From assembly GCA_016647705.1 (NCBI GenBank), contig CM028339.1:25087803-25151802 (forward strand): a stretch of 64,000 nucleotides of DNA. The letters run 5' to 3'. This stretch comes from Eucommia ulmoides. Lineage: Eukaryota; Streptophyta; Magnoliopsida; Garryales; Eucommiaceae. Below, one piece after another: positions 47,626-59,239 of this stretch; position 1 is the stretch's first letter; each line of letters starts with the position of its first letter. A program made the position numbers and the translations under genes. The notes under the pieces were generated by a model, which searched no databases, was not told the DNA's origin, and saw only the letters and a list, made by a program, of their open reading frames with translations.

Positions 47626-47638
47626 ACTCTTAATACCA
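47626..47638 (-). other. Copia primer binding site
   Basis: The minus strand reads TGGTATTAAGAG next to the 5' LTR, a Met-tRNA-type site (usual TGGTATCAGAG) with small changes. Confidence 0.75.
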
Positions 47639-47817
47639 TGTTAAGATGATGTTAAGATAATTGAGAAGTGGGGAAAATGAACACTATATTGATTTTCTGA
47701 AAATGATACACGCAATACAATTATATACATAACTATTTATAGGAGAAGTGGGAGACCCTAGAGTTAGGGTTTTGCTCTAATGGGCCAAGTGAGCTAAGCT
47801 CATATATTACATTAACA
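47639..47817 (-). repeat. Copia 5' LTR (179 bp)
   Basis: Runs TGTTAAGATGATG to TTACATTAACA and aligns with the 3' LTR. Confidence 0.9.
47733..47742 (-). promoter_or_regulatory. TATA box in the copia 5' LTR
   Basis: The minus strand reads CTATAAATAG, a textbook plant TATA box, about 75 bases inside the U3 edge of the LTR. The short LTR leaves little room for other signals. Confidence 0.6.
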
Positions 47818-48418
47818 TCAAAATACAACAATCACATTCCTTCGATTTTAGCTCTCAAAATTAAAGGATCTGGAGAACAAAACAGCTGTTGAATTTTATC
47901 TCAAGAATAAACTAACATAGATTCAAAGTCTATGTGTAGTGCAAGATGTTCTTAGTTTTCATACCTAAATGATAATGTAAACTTCTCTGTTTATACTGTT
48001 GATTCCAAGATTTTGATTAACAATTAAGTATTGATGTTTTGGTGGAACTAATATTTGATAAAGTGTTTCAGTGATTTAAAGTTCCAATAATGAAGATGTC
48101 AAAGTGAATGGATGCTAAATAAAGATATCAAGAAGAAGTATTAAGAGTTTGAAGACATTAAGGAAAACAACCCAGGTAAATATAAAATCTTAATATCCCA
48201 TTTAGGAACACACACACGGCACAAAATGAATTTCATCTTTTATGTGTGTTTAGGTTGAGTATATTTATTTACTCCTATGTGAATTAAAAAGAAATATTTT
48301 TAAATGACTAAAATAGAATATAAGAATATTAGTGGAGTTCATTTTAATATAAATGTGGATAAAGGGGCAAAATTGTAAAAGAAAGTTAAAAATGAGATCA
48401 GAGAAGAGATTCAGGAGA

Positions 48419-48660
48419 GGCTAGTCGATTGAGGAGTCGACCGAAGAAAATAGATAAACTCTCTGAATCTGCGAGTTGAGTGGGCGGTCGACCGATGAAA
48501 GCTTGGTGAACTCTCTAAATCTGCGAGTTGAGTGAGCAGTTGACCGATGTAAGCTTGGCAAACTCTCAGAATCTGCGAGTCGACTGAGGAGTCGACCGAT
48601 CAAGTGCATAGGCTACTTCCAGTATCCTTTAGTCGACTGGGCAGTTGACTGAACGCATAG
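48419..48660 (+). repeat. GTCGACCG/AGTCGACTG motif repeats in the 5' LTR
   Basis: Four units of about 60 bp read CTCTNAATCTGCGAGTTGAG, then a GTCGACCGAT-type word, then AAGCTTGG. They are followed by AGTCGACTGGGCAGTTGACTG. The 3' LTR has about one unit fewer (54417-54600). Confidence 0.8.
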
Positions 48661-49011
48661 TTTCTGGATATTGGTTGATCCGATTCTAAATCCAAAGTAG
48701 TCGTTTTTGGTTAATATTTGAGAGCGATTTCGGGGATATTCTTAACATTTGAGATATGGTTCATATGCATATTAAATTCTTTCAATATGGTTCATTAATT
48801 ATTAAAAATTTTCAATTTGGTACATAAAATGAATTCTATACTTATTTGTTTTAATTCAGAAATACTTTGGGGATTTAATTGAGAGATTTAAAAGTTGTTA
48901 TTAAGTGAAATTAAACCTAAATGAATTCCTCATGTTATGAAGGATCTATAAGAGTATTTTATTATCATGACACTTATAAACTAACCATTAGAAGGCTGAT
49001 TACATGTGCCC

Positions 49012-49021
49012 TTATATAGAC
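49012..49021 (+). promoter_or_regulatory. TATA-like box in the SIRE-like LTR
   Basis: CTTATATAGA in the context GTGCCCTTATATAGACCTGC is preserved in the 3' LTR near 54955, as expected for the core promoter. Confidence 0.55.
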
Positions 49022-50108
49022 CTGCGAATTTTTGAAGAAAGCTAATAATTCTATTCATTCTAAGAGATAAAATTAGTCTATATTTGAGAGAGCTTTTATA
49101 AGAGTGATCATTCAACTATACTTTGAGTTGTTCTAAGAGTGATTTTGATAATCAACTGCAATCAAATTTGTGCTGATTTCGGAATTGAAGCTATATTGTT
49201 TTCATCATTAATTCTATGGATTTCGGGTGAGATCTTTCCATATTGATTGTTTATTGTTGTCTTTGGAAATTAATCTTAGAAATTATTTTTGATTATTTAA
49301 AAACAATATTCTTTTAAACAATTTCTTGAAATTGATTATGTGCTCAAATTTGCTACCCATATATTGTTAAAATTAGATTTCTGCATCTCACATAATTCTA
49401 TCACGAGTTGGGATATTAATTGAGTTTATATATATCTGGGGTGGTAGAAGTTCTGAGTGAGATTTACTTATCAATTTTTGTATTAGTGAGTTGTGACGAG
49501 TTAAATATCATCGGGGATATTTAATCAAGGGTAGCAGAGTTTCAGTCTCTTCTTGTAAAGAGATTGAGGTAGTGATTCTTCTTGGATAATAATTGCGTGT
49601 ATGTGAGTGATTTTGTAACGGTTCAATCCTTACCAGGTAAAATGATATTTAGAGTGTTTTGGTGAGGTTTTGATTCTTGAGCCTAAGTGTTAAAAAAAAT
49701 TAGGTTATTCTTTAGCCTGTAAAAAGTAGAGGTTATTCCTTAACCTTTGAAAAGAAAATTGTAAAGGTTGATTCTAAGCCTGTAAAAGAATCAATGTGCG
49801 GGTTTGGTTTCCTACCTTTAAAGGAATCTTAGTTTTAGTGGGTGTGACGTCCGTGGAGCTCGGGGGACTGGATTAGCCAAGAGTAGCTTTGTGAATCAGT
49901 ATAAATCTCTGGTGTGATGCTTTCTTAATTTGTCTATTTTTTCTATTTGTGTGTGTACTTAGTTGATTGATTAATTCTGCTGTGTTATAAAGACAATAAT
50001 TAATTTAAGCTTAAAATTAATTATTTGATTTATTGATTTGTATTCTAATTATTTTTTATTACCCAATTCACCCCCCCCCACTCTTGGGTATTCTACTGGG
50101 CCAATAAT

Positions 50109-50119
50109 TGGCATCAGAG
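50109..50119 (+). other. Primer binding site of the SIRE-like element
   Basis: TGGCATCAGAG two bases after the LTR differs from the usual TGGTATCAGAG by one base. Confidence 0.82.
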
Positions 50120-50156
50120 TTGGTTTAACTCGAATTTATTAGCTAACAAAGATCAT

Positions 50157-50975
50157 ATGAATTGTCCTGATTCTGATATTATGTGTGCTACTGTTAACTC
50201 TGTCTCTCCTAATAGTCATTGTTCTGATCATGAGTCTGATATTATTTGCAATGATGGGAATACAGATAAATCTATTGAGACACTTATTGCTCTTACTTAT
50301 GTTTTTGGAAAAGAGAATTTTAAATTAGAGCAAAAGATTACAACTCTTGAAAACAAGAAGTTTAGTACAATCAAATCCCTCAAGAAAAAGAATTTGGATA
50401 AACATTTTGAAACTATTGAGTTTAAAAATGCTTTATCAGAAATTAGTAAGTTATATGATAAGGTTGAGTCTCTTGAGGATGACACTGAGGTTTTGAAAAA
50501 CGATTTTTATGAGCTTCAACAGAATGAATTTAAAAGGAAAAATCTTGAAACTTTGAATGAGGCCTTGAGTATTGAATTGGACAATACAAGGTGTGAGCTT
50601 GATAGAACTCGTTTGAAAATCTATTCTGTTGAAAGTGAGTGCCAAATTCTTAAGAATCATCTTGAATTTATGCATAAAAAGAATTTTGGTCTACAAGTAA
50701 ATGTTAGCACCAATGAACGATTACTTGAGAAGACTCAAAATGAGCTTAAGGAAGTAATAGATAAATTTAAGGATGTTGAAAATACTAAATGTTTTGAAAA
50801 ACCAATAGTTACTAAAATTGCTTCTCAAAATCGCAGAAAATCTTATGCTCCGGTAAGAAACACTGACTATTCGAAGAGGCGTACTAACAGTATTAAGTGT
50901 TTCTATTGTGGTAAATTTGGTCACTATGAAAACTCTTATTTTATTGCATGGTTATCCTGTTGGATCCAGAAATAA
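50157..50975 (+). pseudogene. Gag-like coiled-coil protein with damaged zinc knuckle
   Basis: A 272-codon frame. Residues 40-230 are charged and heptad-like (KSIETLIALTYVFGKENFKL, KLYDKVESLEDDTEVLKNDF), consistent with the coiled-coil C-terminal half of SIRE-type Gag. A basic stretch follows, then a CCHC knuckle CFYCGKFGHYENSY at 248-261 whose last cysteine is tyrosine (one G-to-A change). The usual N-terminal gag core is missing. After the knuckle the frame shifts; a related frame with Arg/Gln-rich repeats continues to 51330. The product would package element RNA if intact. The Met at 50157 starts shortly after the primer site. Confidence 0.72.
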
Positions 50976-51036
50976 CTAGATACCAAAAAGAGAAAATTTT
51001 GATGCAGGTACAAATCAAAGATTCAGATGAAAGTAC

Positions 51037-51132
51037 AATGAATACCATGTGCCGACAAGAAGATATGAACAGACAAGAAAGCGCAATGAATACCATGTGT
51101 CGACAAGGAGATATGAACAGACAAAAAGAGTG
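51037..51132 (+). repeat. 48-bp in-frame tandem repeat in the gag tail
   Basis: Copies 51037-51084 and 51085-51132 begin AATGAATACCATGTG(C/T)CGACA and encode a 16-residue basic unit (NEYHV(P/S)TRRYEQT...). Confidence 0.9.
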
Positions 51133-51330
51133 CAGCAGCAACAAGCTCTATATGTGAGAGCTAACAAAGCTTATCCACAACAAACGACAAAATACCAGTA
51201 CAAGAGAAGATTCATTTACAAAGTTGTTCCAAAGCAGCATGAAGCAACAAACAAAGGCAAAAAGGTTCTTACCGAATTAGCTCAAAGAATTGTTGTTTTT
51301 GAGAAAGAGGAGATCAAGGTAAAAAATTAA

Positions 51331-52066
51331 GTATTGATTGAAATAAAGAACTTAAAATCAGAGACTAATAATCCACCTAAGGTACACACAACATTTTCTC
51401 CCAAAGATGATCTAGGTATGTCAAAAATTTTAAAGTTCAAATTTATTAATTTCGTTAGGGAGACAGAGCCTGTTCATTTTGAAATTTAGACGTTTTCAAT
51501 ATGTGTGTGTGTGTGTGCGCTTAAGTTTGTGAGTAAATATTTCTTAAATATATGTGGATCAAAACAAGAGGTAAAAATTGAGCTAAGAGGATCGAATTAG
51601 GATTAAATACATAAAATTAGACAAAACAGAAAAGAGTAGTCGACTGATCAGTCGACTGAAGGTTTCAGGTTCCCAAGAATTAGTATAACTCCATCAGTTA
51701 ACTGAGTGGTCGACCGAATGTGTCGGGATATAAAAATCAGACTTTTTTAATTTATTTCATACGAACCCTAAAACCTTTTTTCTCTCAAAACCCTTCCTCT
51801 CCCAAGTTCGCCCACGCCCAAACTCACAAAATCAGTCCATTTCGGCTCAGATCTTAAGGAGTTTTGGATGCATCAACACGCCTAAGGCTCGAATTTCTAT
51901 TGGGAGCACTCTCTTCTTCGCGAAAACAGGTTCGTCTTCTCTCATTCTAGGGTTTCGGTTGTTCTTGAGGATTGACCATAGCTTGTTGATTATTTTCGAA
52001 TTAGTTGGTTGTTTTGGCTTTGCTTTATTGAGATATTATAGTTTGATTGCTTGAGATTGTGCAAAA
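51331..52066 (+). other. Segment where pol would be expected
   Basis: About 740 bases with no pol similarity. It contains a (GT)n tract (51500-51517), a GTCGACTGATCAGTCGACTG block (51636-51720) like the one in the LTRs, and a pyrimidine-rich AACCCTAAAACC/CCTCTCCCAAG stretch that looks like a plant 5' untranslated leader before the next frame. Confidence 0.55.
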
Positions 52067-53383
52067 ATGCCTAGAATAAAGAGTCGTGCGAATAGGCCTA
52101 AGTTTGATACCGTTCACTTTCGAAGTGAAGAGGCCGAGAGAAAATACAATGATGAATTTGTCAATCGAAGGGTGTTAGGATGCAAACCCATTGATTTTGT
52201 TGAGTTGAAAGAGAAGAATATTGATATTGAAATACATTTTATAAATTTGGGATGGATTGAGTTTGTCAATAAAAAGGAAGACTGGATGCCAGTATGGGTA
52301 TGAATGTTTTACAGTAACATGACCTTCAATGAACTTGAAATTAGATCGTTTGTTAAAGGAACAGTAATTCATTTCGATGCGGCATTGTTAAGCCACATTT
52401 TGGGATTACCAATAGGAGATGTATTTCTATATAATACATCTCATTGGCTTTCAAGAAATTTTAATAGAAGACCAATTGCAGAAAAATTTGATTTAGAGGA
52501 AGACAAAGCAGGCACGGTATCCATTGAGTATCGATTTCTTCACTTAGTGCTAACCTTTTCGGTTGTGCCTAGAGGAATAAGTCATGCTAATGTAAATGAC
52601 TTTGATTTGTACTTGATGAATGAAATTATGGAATAGAGAAAGCTAGACTTACCCCATCTCATGATGGAGCATATGATGCATCAAGTTAACAAATCCTCAA
52701 GAATACTACCCTACGCAGATGTACTTCAAAAAATATTCGATCACTTTGGAATAATGATTGATCTAGATGAGCAGAGGTTTATGAAAATGACATCGGGGTG
52801 GATTAATGTACAAAATGCATCGTTGATGGGATATGAGTTCAAAAGAAATGGATGGGTAAAGAAGAAGTCTCAGAAAAGGCAGAGAGGGCAGGCTGCAGAA
52901 AGGGAAGAAAAAGAAGGAGAGGTGAGCCTGGATCAGAAGATGGACTATCTTTATGATCAGATTGATGATTTAAGAATCCATGTTGATATGATGGATGAGA
53001 GGATGACTGGGTTGGGAAATAAAATGGTTCAGATGAATATGCACATAGAAGCTGGGTTTGGAAAAATAACAGGAAGTCTAGATCAAATGTTTCAGTATAT
53101 GCAGTTATCTCACCATGGATACCCGTACCAGTATAGTGCTCAGCCACATTTTGCTGGCCATCTTATGTATGGAGCACAATAGTCTTTTAGAGGACCTACT
53201 GCAGCAGGACCATTAGGAGTAGGACCATCAGGTGTAGGGCCATCAGGAGCCATTCCTTCAATGCCATTTCACCAGCAGATGACTCCTGTACCAGTGATTC
53301 AGCCTGGTGTCCATTATCCACAGTAGGCAGCCACTAGTCCAATGGGACTTTACTACCATTTCTCTAGACAAAGCCCTCCCTAG
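52067..53383 (+). pseudogene. Envelope-position protein, plant transposon (Transposase_32-like) type
   Basis: One frame of 439 codons with four in-frame stops (52301 TGA, 52634, 53180 and 53324 TAG) and no frameshift. The N-terminal 220 residues (HFRSEEAERKYNDEFVNRRV, INLGWIEFVNKKEDW, FHFDAALLSHILGLPIG-like, then LPYADVLQKIFDHFGI) resemble the 'putative plant transposon protein' family that accompanies plant retroelements. A basic patch and a coiled coil follow (LDQKMDYLYDQIDDLRIHVD), then a Gly/Pro-rich repeat tail. In SIRE elements a frame with a C-terminal coiled coil in this place is called envelope-like. I see no signal peptide or membrane helix, so true envelope function is not supported. 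Confidence 0.7.
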
Positions 53384-53975
53384 ATTTTATCCTTGTGTTG
53401 TTAAAAACATAATCCATAATTTTTTTGGGTTTGTAATAGTAAATCTAGGTTGTTTGGATTTCATTAACTAGTAGTGTTTAGATTTTGATGAAGTACCTAG
53501 ACTTGATCCAGTTGGTTAGATCTTTATCTTTAGTAATGATTCATATCGTATTTGATTTTGATATGCTAAATGAATTGAGTAGATGTGTTATTTATCTGTA
53601 AGTGTTAAAATTATGGGCTTAAAAAGTTATTTATTCAAATAAGTTTTAAAATTTTCAAATGCACGTATAATGATGTTTGCCTAGAGTGACTTACATGTTT
53701 GTTGTTTTCTCCTTTCCTACCTAAATTGTTTTTTGAAGATGACAAAGGGGGATAAATGAGTGATGTTTTATTTAGGGAGAGAATTCTAAAAATGTGCGTT
53801 TTAATCAAAAGAGAGAAATTTAAAAAAATTATGCTTTATTGAGTATTTTTAAATTGTGCATTATTGAAATCTTCATTATGATGTTTAAATGAGTTAAATA
53901 ACCCGTCCTCGAAATCAGGGGGAGTGTGGTTATATTTTATTTTTAAATAAAACATCAAAGTTAATTGTTATCATA
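53384..53975 (+). other. 3' untranslated part of the SIRE-like element
   Basis: AT-rich sequence without coding potential. It includes GATGACAAAGGGGGATAAAT near 53739 and AGGGGGAGTGTGG near 53928, G-rich tracts like those that precede SIRE 3' LTRs. Confidence 0.5.
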
Positions 53976-53989
53976 AAAAATGGGAAGAT
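53976..53989 (+). other. Polypurine tract of the SIRE-like element
   Basis: AAAAAATGGGAAGAT lies directly before the 3' LTR start TGTTGATCC. It is interrupted by one T but in the correct place. Confidence 0.65.
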
Positions 53990-56055
53990 TGTTGATCCTA
54001 AGATTTTGATGAACAATTAAGTAACGATGTTTTGGTGGAACTAATGTTTGATCAAGTGTTTCAGTGATTTAAAGTTCCAATAATGAAAATGTCAAAGTGA
54101 ATGAATGCTAAATGAAGATATCAAGAAGAAATATTAAGAGTTTGAAGATATTAGAGAAAACAACTCAGGTAAATATAAACTCTTAATATCCCATTTAGGA
54201 ACACACACACGACACAAAATGAATTTTATATTTTGTGTGTTTTGGTTGAGTATATTTATTTGCTCCTATGTGAATTAAAAAGAAATATTTTTGAATGACT
54301 AAAATAGAATATAAGAATATTAGTGGAGTTCATTTGAATATAAATGTGGATAAAGAGGCAAAATTGTAAAAGAAAATAAGTTGAAAACGAGATCAGAGAA
54401 GAGATTCAGGAGAGGCCAGTTGACTGATGAGTCGACCGGAGAAAGTAGATGAACTCTTTGAATTTGCGAGTTGAGCTGGCGGTCGACCGATGGAAGCTTG
54501 GTGAACTCTCTGAATCTACGAGTCGACTGAGGAGTTGACCGATCAAGTGCATAGGCTACATCCAGTATCCTTTAGTCGACTGGGCAGTCGACTGAATGCA
54601 CAGTTTCTGGATATTGGTTGATCTGATTCCAAATCCAAAAGTAGCCATTTTTTATTAAGATTTGAGAGAGATTTCGAGGATATTCTTAACATTTGAGATA
54701 TGGTTCATATGCATATTAAATCCTTTCAATATGGTTAATTAATTATTAAAGTTTCTCAATTTGGTACATAAAATGAATTCTATACTTATTTATTTTAATT
54801 GAGAAATACTTTGGCGATTTAATTGAGAGATTTAAAAGTTGTTATTAAGTGAAATTGAACCTAAATGAAGTCCTCATGTTATGAAGGGTCTATAAGAGTA
54901 TTTTATTGTCATAACACTTGTAAACTAGCCGTTAGGAAGCTGATTACATGTGCCCTTATATAGACCTGCGAATTTTCTAAGAAAGCTAATAATTCTATTC
55001 ATTCTAAGAGATAAAATCAGTTTATATTTAAGAGAGCTTTTATAAGAGTGATCATTCAATTATACTTTGAGTTGTTCTAAGAGTAATTCTGATATTCAAC
55101 TGCGATCAAATTTGTGCTAATTCCGGAATTGAAGCTATATTGTTTTTATCAATAATTCTGTGGATTCCGGGTGAGATCTTTCCATATTGATTGTTTATTA
55201 TTGTCTTTGAAAATTGATCTTAGAAATTATTTTTAATTCTTTAAAAAAATATTCTTTTAAACAATTTCTTGAATCTGATTATGTGCTCAAATTTACTATC
55301 CATATATTGTTAAAATCAGATTTCTATATTTCACATAATTCTATCACTAGTTGGGATAATAATTGAGTTTATACATATTTGGGGTAGTAGAAGTTTTAAG
55401 TGAGATTTACTTATCAATTTTTATATTGGTGAGTTGTGACGGGTTAAATATCATCGGGGATATTTAATCAAGGATAGCAGGGTTTCAGTCTCTTCCTGTA
55501 AGATTGAGGTAGTGATTCAACCTAAATAATAATTGCATGTTTGTGAGTGATTTTGTAACGGTTAAATCCTTACCGGGTAAAACGATATTTGGAGTATTTT
55601 GGTGATGTTTTGATTCTTAAGTCTAAGTGTTAAAAATAATTAAGTTATTTTTTAGCCTGTAAAAAGTAAAGATTATTCCTTAACCTTTGAAAAAAAAATT
55701 TTAAAGGTTGATTATGAGCCTGTAAAAGAATTAGTGTGCGGGTTTGGTTCCTACCTTTAAAGGAATATTGGTTTTAGTGGTTGTGACCTCCGTGGAGCTT
55801 AGGGGATTGGATTAGCCAAGAGTAGCTTGGTGAACCAGTATAAATCTCTGGTATGCTGCTTTCTCACTTTGTCTATTTTTGCTATTTGTGTGTGCACCTA
55901 GTTGATTGATTAATTCTGCTGTGTTATAAAGATAAAAATTAATTGTAAAAAATTAATTTAGGCTTAAAATTAATTTTTTGATTTATTGATTTTTATTCTG
56001 ATTATTTTTTATTACCCAATTCACTCCCCTTCTTGGTTATTCTACTGGGCCAACA
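53990..56055 (+). repeat. 3' LTR of the SIRE-like element (2066 bp)
   Basis: Starts TGTTGATCCTAAG and ends CTGGGCCAACA, then the TATAC duplication. It aligns along its length with the 5' LTR, with scattered substitutions and small indels. Confidence 0.9.
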
Positions 56056-56060
56056 TATAC

Positions 56061-57469
56061 AGTAAACAAATGATTAACTTTAACACACAAAAAGTCTCAA
56101 TTTAAATCCACTAATAACACTTTAAAACCACGAACAATTATTACATGTAACTCTTTGTTAAAAAGGGGTAAAAAAATATGAAAAGATAAGTCTTGTTTGG
56201 TTCGAAAAATTGCTAGAATCAATTTTAAAAAATTCTAGAAAGAATTCTCTCTACTTGGATCAACCCAAGTCCAAACCCAAACTCACGACCCATGACCAGA
56301 CCTGGGTCCACAATCTTAAATGGATTATAAAAGTGGTTTAAATATTTTTCGTTAACCAATGTGAGATTATTCTTTTGACATACTTCAATCAATTTTATGG
56401 GATTACATTGACAGACAATTTCTCATTCATATCTCAATGATTTTTGATAAATCAATATTTCACGTACATCTTCTTAGTGGGAATAACTTATTGATATATG
56501 AACATATGTCAATTAATGTTTAAATCTGAAAAATAATTAGACTTAGAATAGTCTAAAAATCATTTTTGCCTAACCATAAACTTCTTTGTAATTATTTTTA
56601 TTTCAAAATAATGTTTTTTATAGATGAGATATTGCTCTCGCCTACTCATATTAGGTTTTAAAGTATTTTCACAACATTTTCAAATATGATTACAGATTAT
56701 TTTTCAATTTATTTTCTTATTAAAATGTTTTTTTCATGAAAAAGAGATCATATAATATATCATATGGTAAAACCTAAAATTGGAAGACCAAGACTAAGAA
56801 TGAACGATGTCTTCTTTTGCGCCATTAATACATTTGCAACCCCCTTTAATCAGTCTTAATACATTTCCAACCCAATTAATGCTAATACATTTTCAATCCC
56901 TATTAATGCTCTCAAATTGCCGTTTCCAAACCCCCATTAATCTGTTTCAAATCAGTTATCATTACATTATAACTCCCATTAATACTAACACATTTTCAAC
57001 CCCCATTAATACTCTCAAGTTTCCGTTTTCAAACCCCCTTTATGCACGCTCTCTCTTTCTCTCTCTTTCTCAAAATATATATATGTGTGTGTGTGTGCGC
57101 GCGCGCGCGCATCTAAATATATACACACATATGTATGCATATATATGTTAGCCTTACTTGTAACTTAAACAACAAGAGGAGTATGCATGTTCATAATGGT
57201 TTAATTTGTATTAGCATAAATTTGGGTTAGAAGTTGCATTTGTCAATTTAGATAATATTCTTTTTAGTGCTTCTATAGTTTTCTTTGAAATTGCAGGGAA
57301 ATGACTTATTGATGAATATCTTTTGTGGATTACTGAAACAGATTTGGTTGGTAGAGACCTCTGTGACGAACAGGTATATTGCCGAATAAGCATAATTTTC
57401 AACCAAAGAATTTGACAAGAGATAAGACAACTTTTGTTTTTGTATTTCTTTTGCTCAATTTTTTTTTCT
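56061..57469. other. Spacer with CCATTAAT repeats and a GT/GC microsatellite
   Basis: No gene is seen. Between about 56815 and 57040 an imperfect unit of about 60 bp recurs (CCCATTAATNCTNNNACATTTTCAAC). A (TG)n(CG)n tract lies at 57084-57110, a sequence type able to adopt Z-DNA. Confidence 0.55.
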
Positions 57470-58765
57470 TGTTGACGTGCCCCGATTTTCTGAAAAGGAA
57501 AAGAATATTAAATAATAATTAAGCTTAAGGAAAGAGGGGTTTTTAAAGCGCCGATTTTCTCAAAAATATACTTAGGTCATTTTAAAAAATAAGGAGTCGC
57601 CACCTAGCATTGGGTTTAAATGGTGTGCTAGGTCACCAAATTTTTAGAAAATAATTTAAAAGGCCTAAGTAAAAAATTGACTCTAAAAAATACGGTCAAA
57701 CCAAAGATTCATTTAAAGGCTCGGGGGTTAGTTACGCTTGGGGAAGGTGTTAGGCACCCCAAGATGCCCGTCCAAAAATGGTACCTTATGTCCAATTAGT
57801 TTAGTCCAAATGTTTTATTTTATTTTGAAATCATTTCCTTCTTATAAAATCTTTTTAGTATTTTCACAAATAAGGTGAGACAAGTTTTTGGATTTTTTGG
57901 GAATGTTCCCCCGGTATAACCTCTTATCGAATATTAAAGATTCGATAAGGATGGTCCCCGGGGGGTTTTATGTATGTGTCAGAGAGAATTCTTCAATTTA
58001 AATAGGCAACCTAAATAGATGCATGAGATTTGAAAATATGAATGCAAAACTAACACCTAAATAAGTTTTATTTTTTTTTATGCAAGAGTGACTAAAATGA
58101 AATAAAAAAAAACTAAATGATTTAATTTAAATATGTCAATGCAAACTAATATGAATACGGGAATCGAATAAGGAACACTATGTGAATTAATGTGATTATA
58201 TGTGATAATGATTTAATTAAAAAATAGAAGTGGTGCACATGTCATGACTAGATGTGAAAAAGTAGCGTGGATTCGTAAAAAAAATAAAAATAAAAACTAT
58301 ATGTATGAAAAGTGTCAGTGGTGAAAGTGTTATTAACATGCCGTCTAAATGATACGAGAAATAAACATACTAAGTGGATGCAAAAAAATCTACTTTGAGT
58401 TTGCCTGATTAATTTAAAGAAATTCCGTTTTGAAATTCCCTCAAAATTCTATGGCTAAGAGAATCGAGGGAGGTTCGCTGAAATAATTTAGTTGAAATTA
58501 ATCTTTTTGATACTTAAAAGAAATCCCACGAAAAATTTACCGAGAGAAGAGATTTCCTAGAACCATTCGTTTCTAAATTCCACTCGAGTCGAGGAATGGA
58601 AACGAGGTCACAGAAAACTCTCTTACGATTTATCGAATCGTTAGATTCACCTTAAGGTTCATAAGGATTAATTTCTACAAATTAAATTTATTTATTTTTT
58701 AATTTTTTTTTAGGGTTTTGATAACAAGAATAAAAATAAATAAAGAAAATACAGAAAAATAAATA

Positions 58766-59002
58766 ACAAAAACATCATTCACCTAACGATTGGGGGTTAG
58801 GTTTAAGCACAAGAAACCAGGCTTGACATTTTTATTGGATCATCAAACGATTTTATTATTTTGTGTTTTTCTTTATGAATTTGTAAACAAAACAAAACAA
58901 AATAAAATAAATAGTGAAAACGTCATTCACCTAACGATCGGGAGTTAGGTTTAAGCACGAGAAATTCACCCCGACACTTTCATCGGATCATCGGACGACA
59001 AT
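58766..59002 (+). repeat. About 150-bp tandem duplication in the lone LTR
   Basis: AACATCATTCACCTAACGAT (58768) and AACGTCATTCACCTAACGAT (58918) begin two copies that also share GGAGTTAGGTTTAAGCAC-like and GGATCATC(A/G)(A/G)ACGA words. Both are followed by an A/T-rich filler. Confidence 0.8.
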
Positions 59003-59229
59003 AAATAAATAAATAAATAAAACTTGCAGAAATTTAAATTGCGAAAAGAATAAAATAAACTGAAAAATGAATTAAAAATTAGAAAAACATACCTGTTCTA
59101 GGTCAAGAATCTCGATACTCGTATTTTCCTCTTTCGCAGATAGCTTCCCAAAAGGGTTTTGAGAATCACTCTTCTAAAGGGGGTGGCTCCTCTAAATTTT
59201 TGAATGAATAAATTAGGAGGAGGAGAGTC

Positions 59230-59239
59230 CTATTTATAG
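59230..59239 (+). promoter_or_regulatory. TATA box of the lone LTR
   Basis: CTATTTATAG followed by GAGAAGGTCAGG is a standard plant TATA element. The open frames downstream (59375-59818) are read through CT-rich leader sequence and are not taken as genes. Confidence 0.55.

Larger units (their letters stand above)
43025..47817 (-). mobile_element. Ty1/copia element (Ale-like), minus strand
   Basis: Short LTRs, 43025-43209 and 47639-47817, both run TGTTAA...TTAACA. The minus strand shows a primer site, a pol region in copia order (protease, integrase, RT, RNase H) and a G-rich polypurine tract. A total length of 4.8 kb and LTRs of about 180 bp are typical of the Ale/Retrofit group. Flanking pentamers are CCAAG and TCAAA, which match at 3 of 5 and differ by transitions only, so the duplication is worn or absent. 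The gag position (46600-47625) shows no recognisable protein. Confidence 0.88.
47997..50106 (+). repeat. 5' LTR of the SIRE-like element (2110 bp)
   Basis: Starts TGTTGATTCCAAG and ends CTGGGCCAATA, where the 3' copy has CAACA. It contains a TATA-type CTTATATAGA near 49012-49021 and a block of GTCGAC repeats at 48419-48660. No real frame was found. Confidence 0.9.
47997..56055 (+). mobile_element. SIRE/Maximus-like copia derivative without pol
   Basis: LTRs 47997-50106 and 53990-56055 run TGTTGATCC...GGGCCAACA, and a perfect TATAC duplication flanks them (47992-47996 and 56056-56060). A Met-type primer site follows the 5' LTR. The 3.9-kb interior has a gag-type coiled-coil/knuckle frame (50157-50975) and a separate frame in the position where SIRE elements carry an envelope-like gene (52067-53383). 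No protease, integrase, RT or RNase H is found between them. The element could only have moved with enzymes from a relative, or lost pol after insertion. The intact duplication favours insertion as a unit. Confidence 0.88.

Noticed and set aside
52067-53383. True viral-type envelope glycoprotein
   Set aside because: No signal peptide, cleavage site or membrane helix is visible. Only position and coiled coil suggest the envelope-like label.
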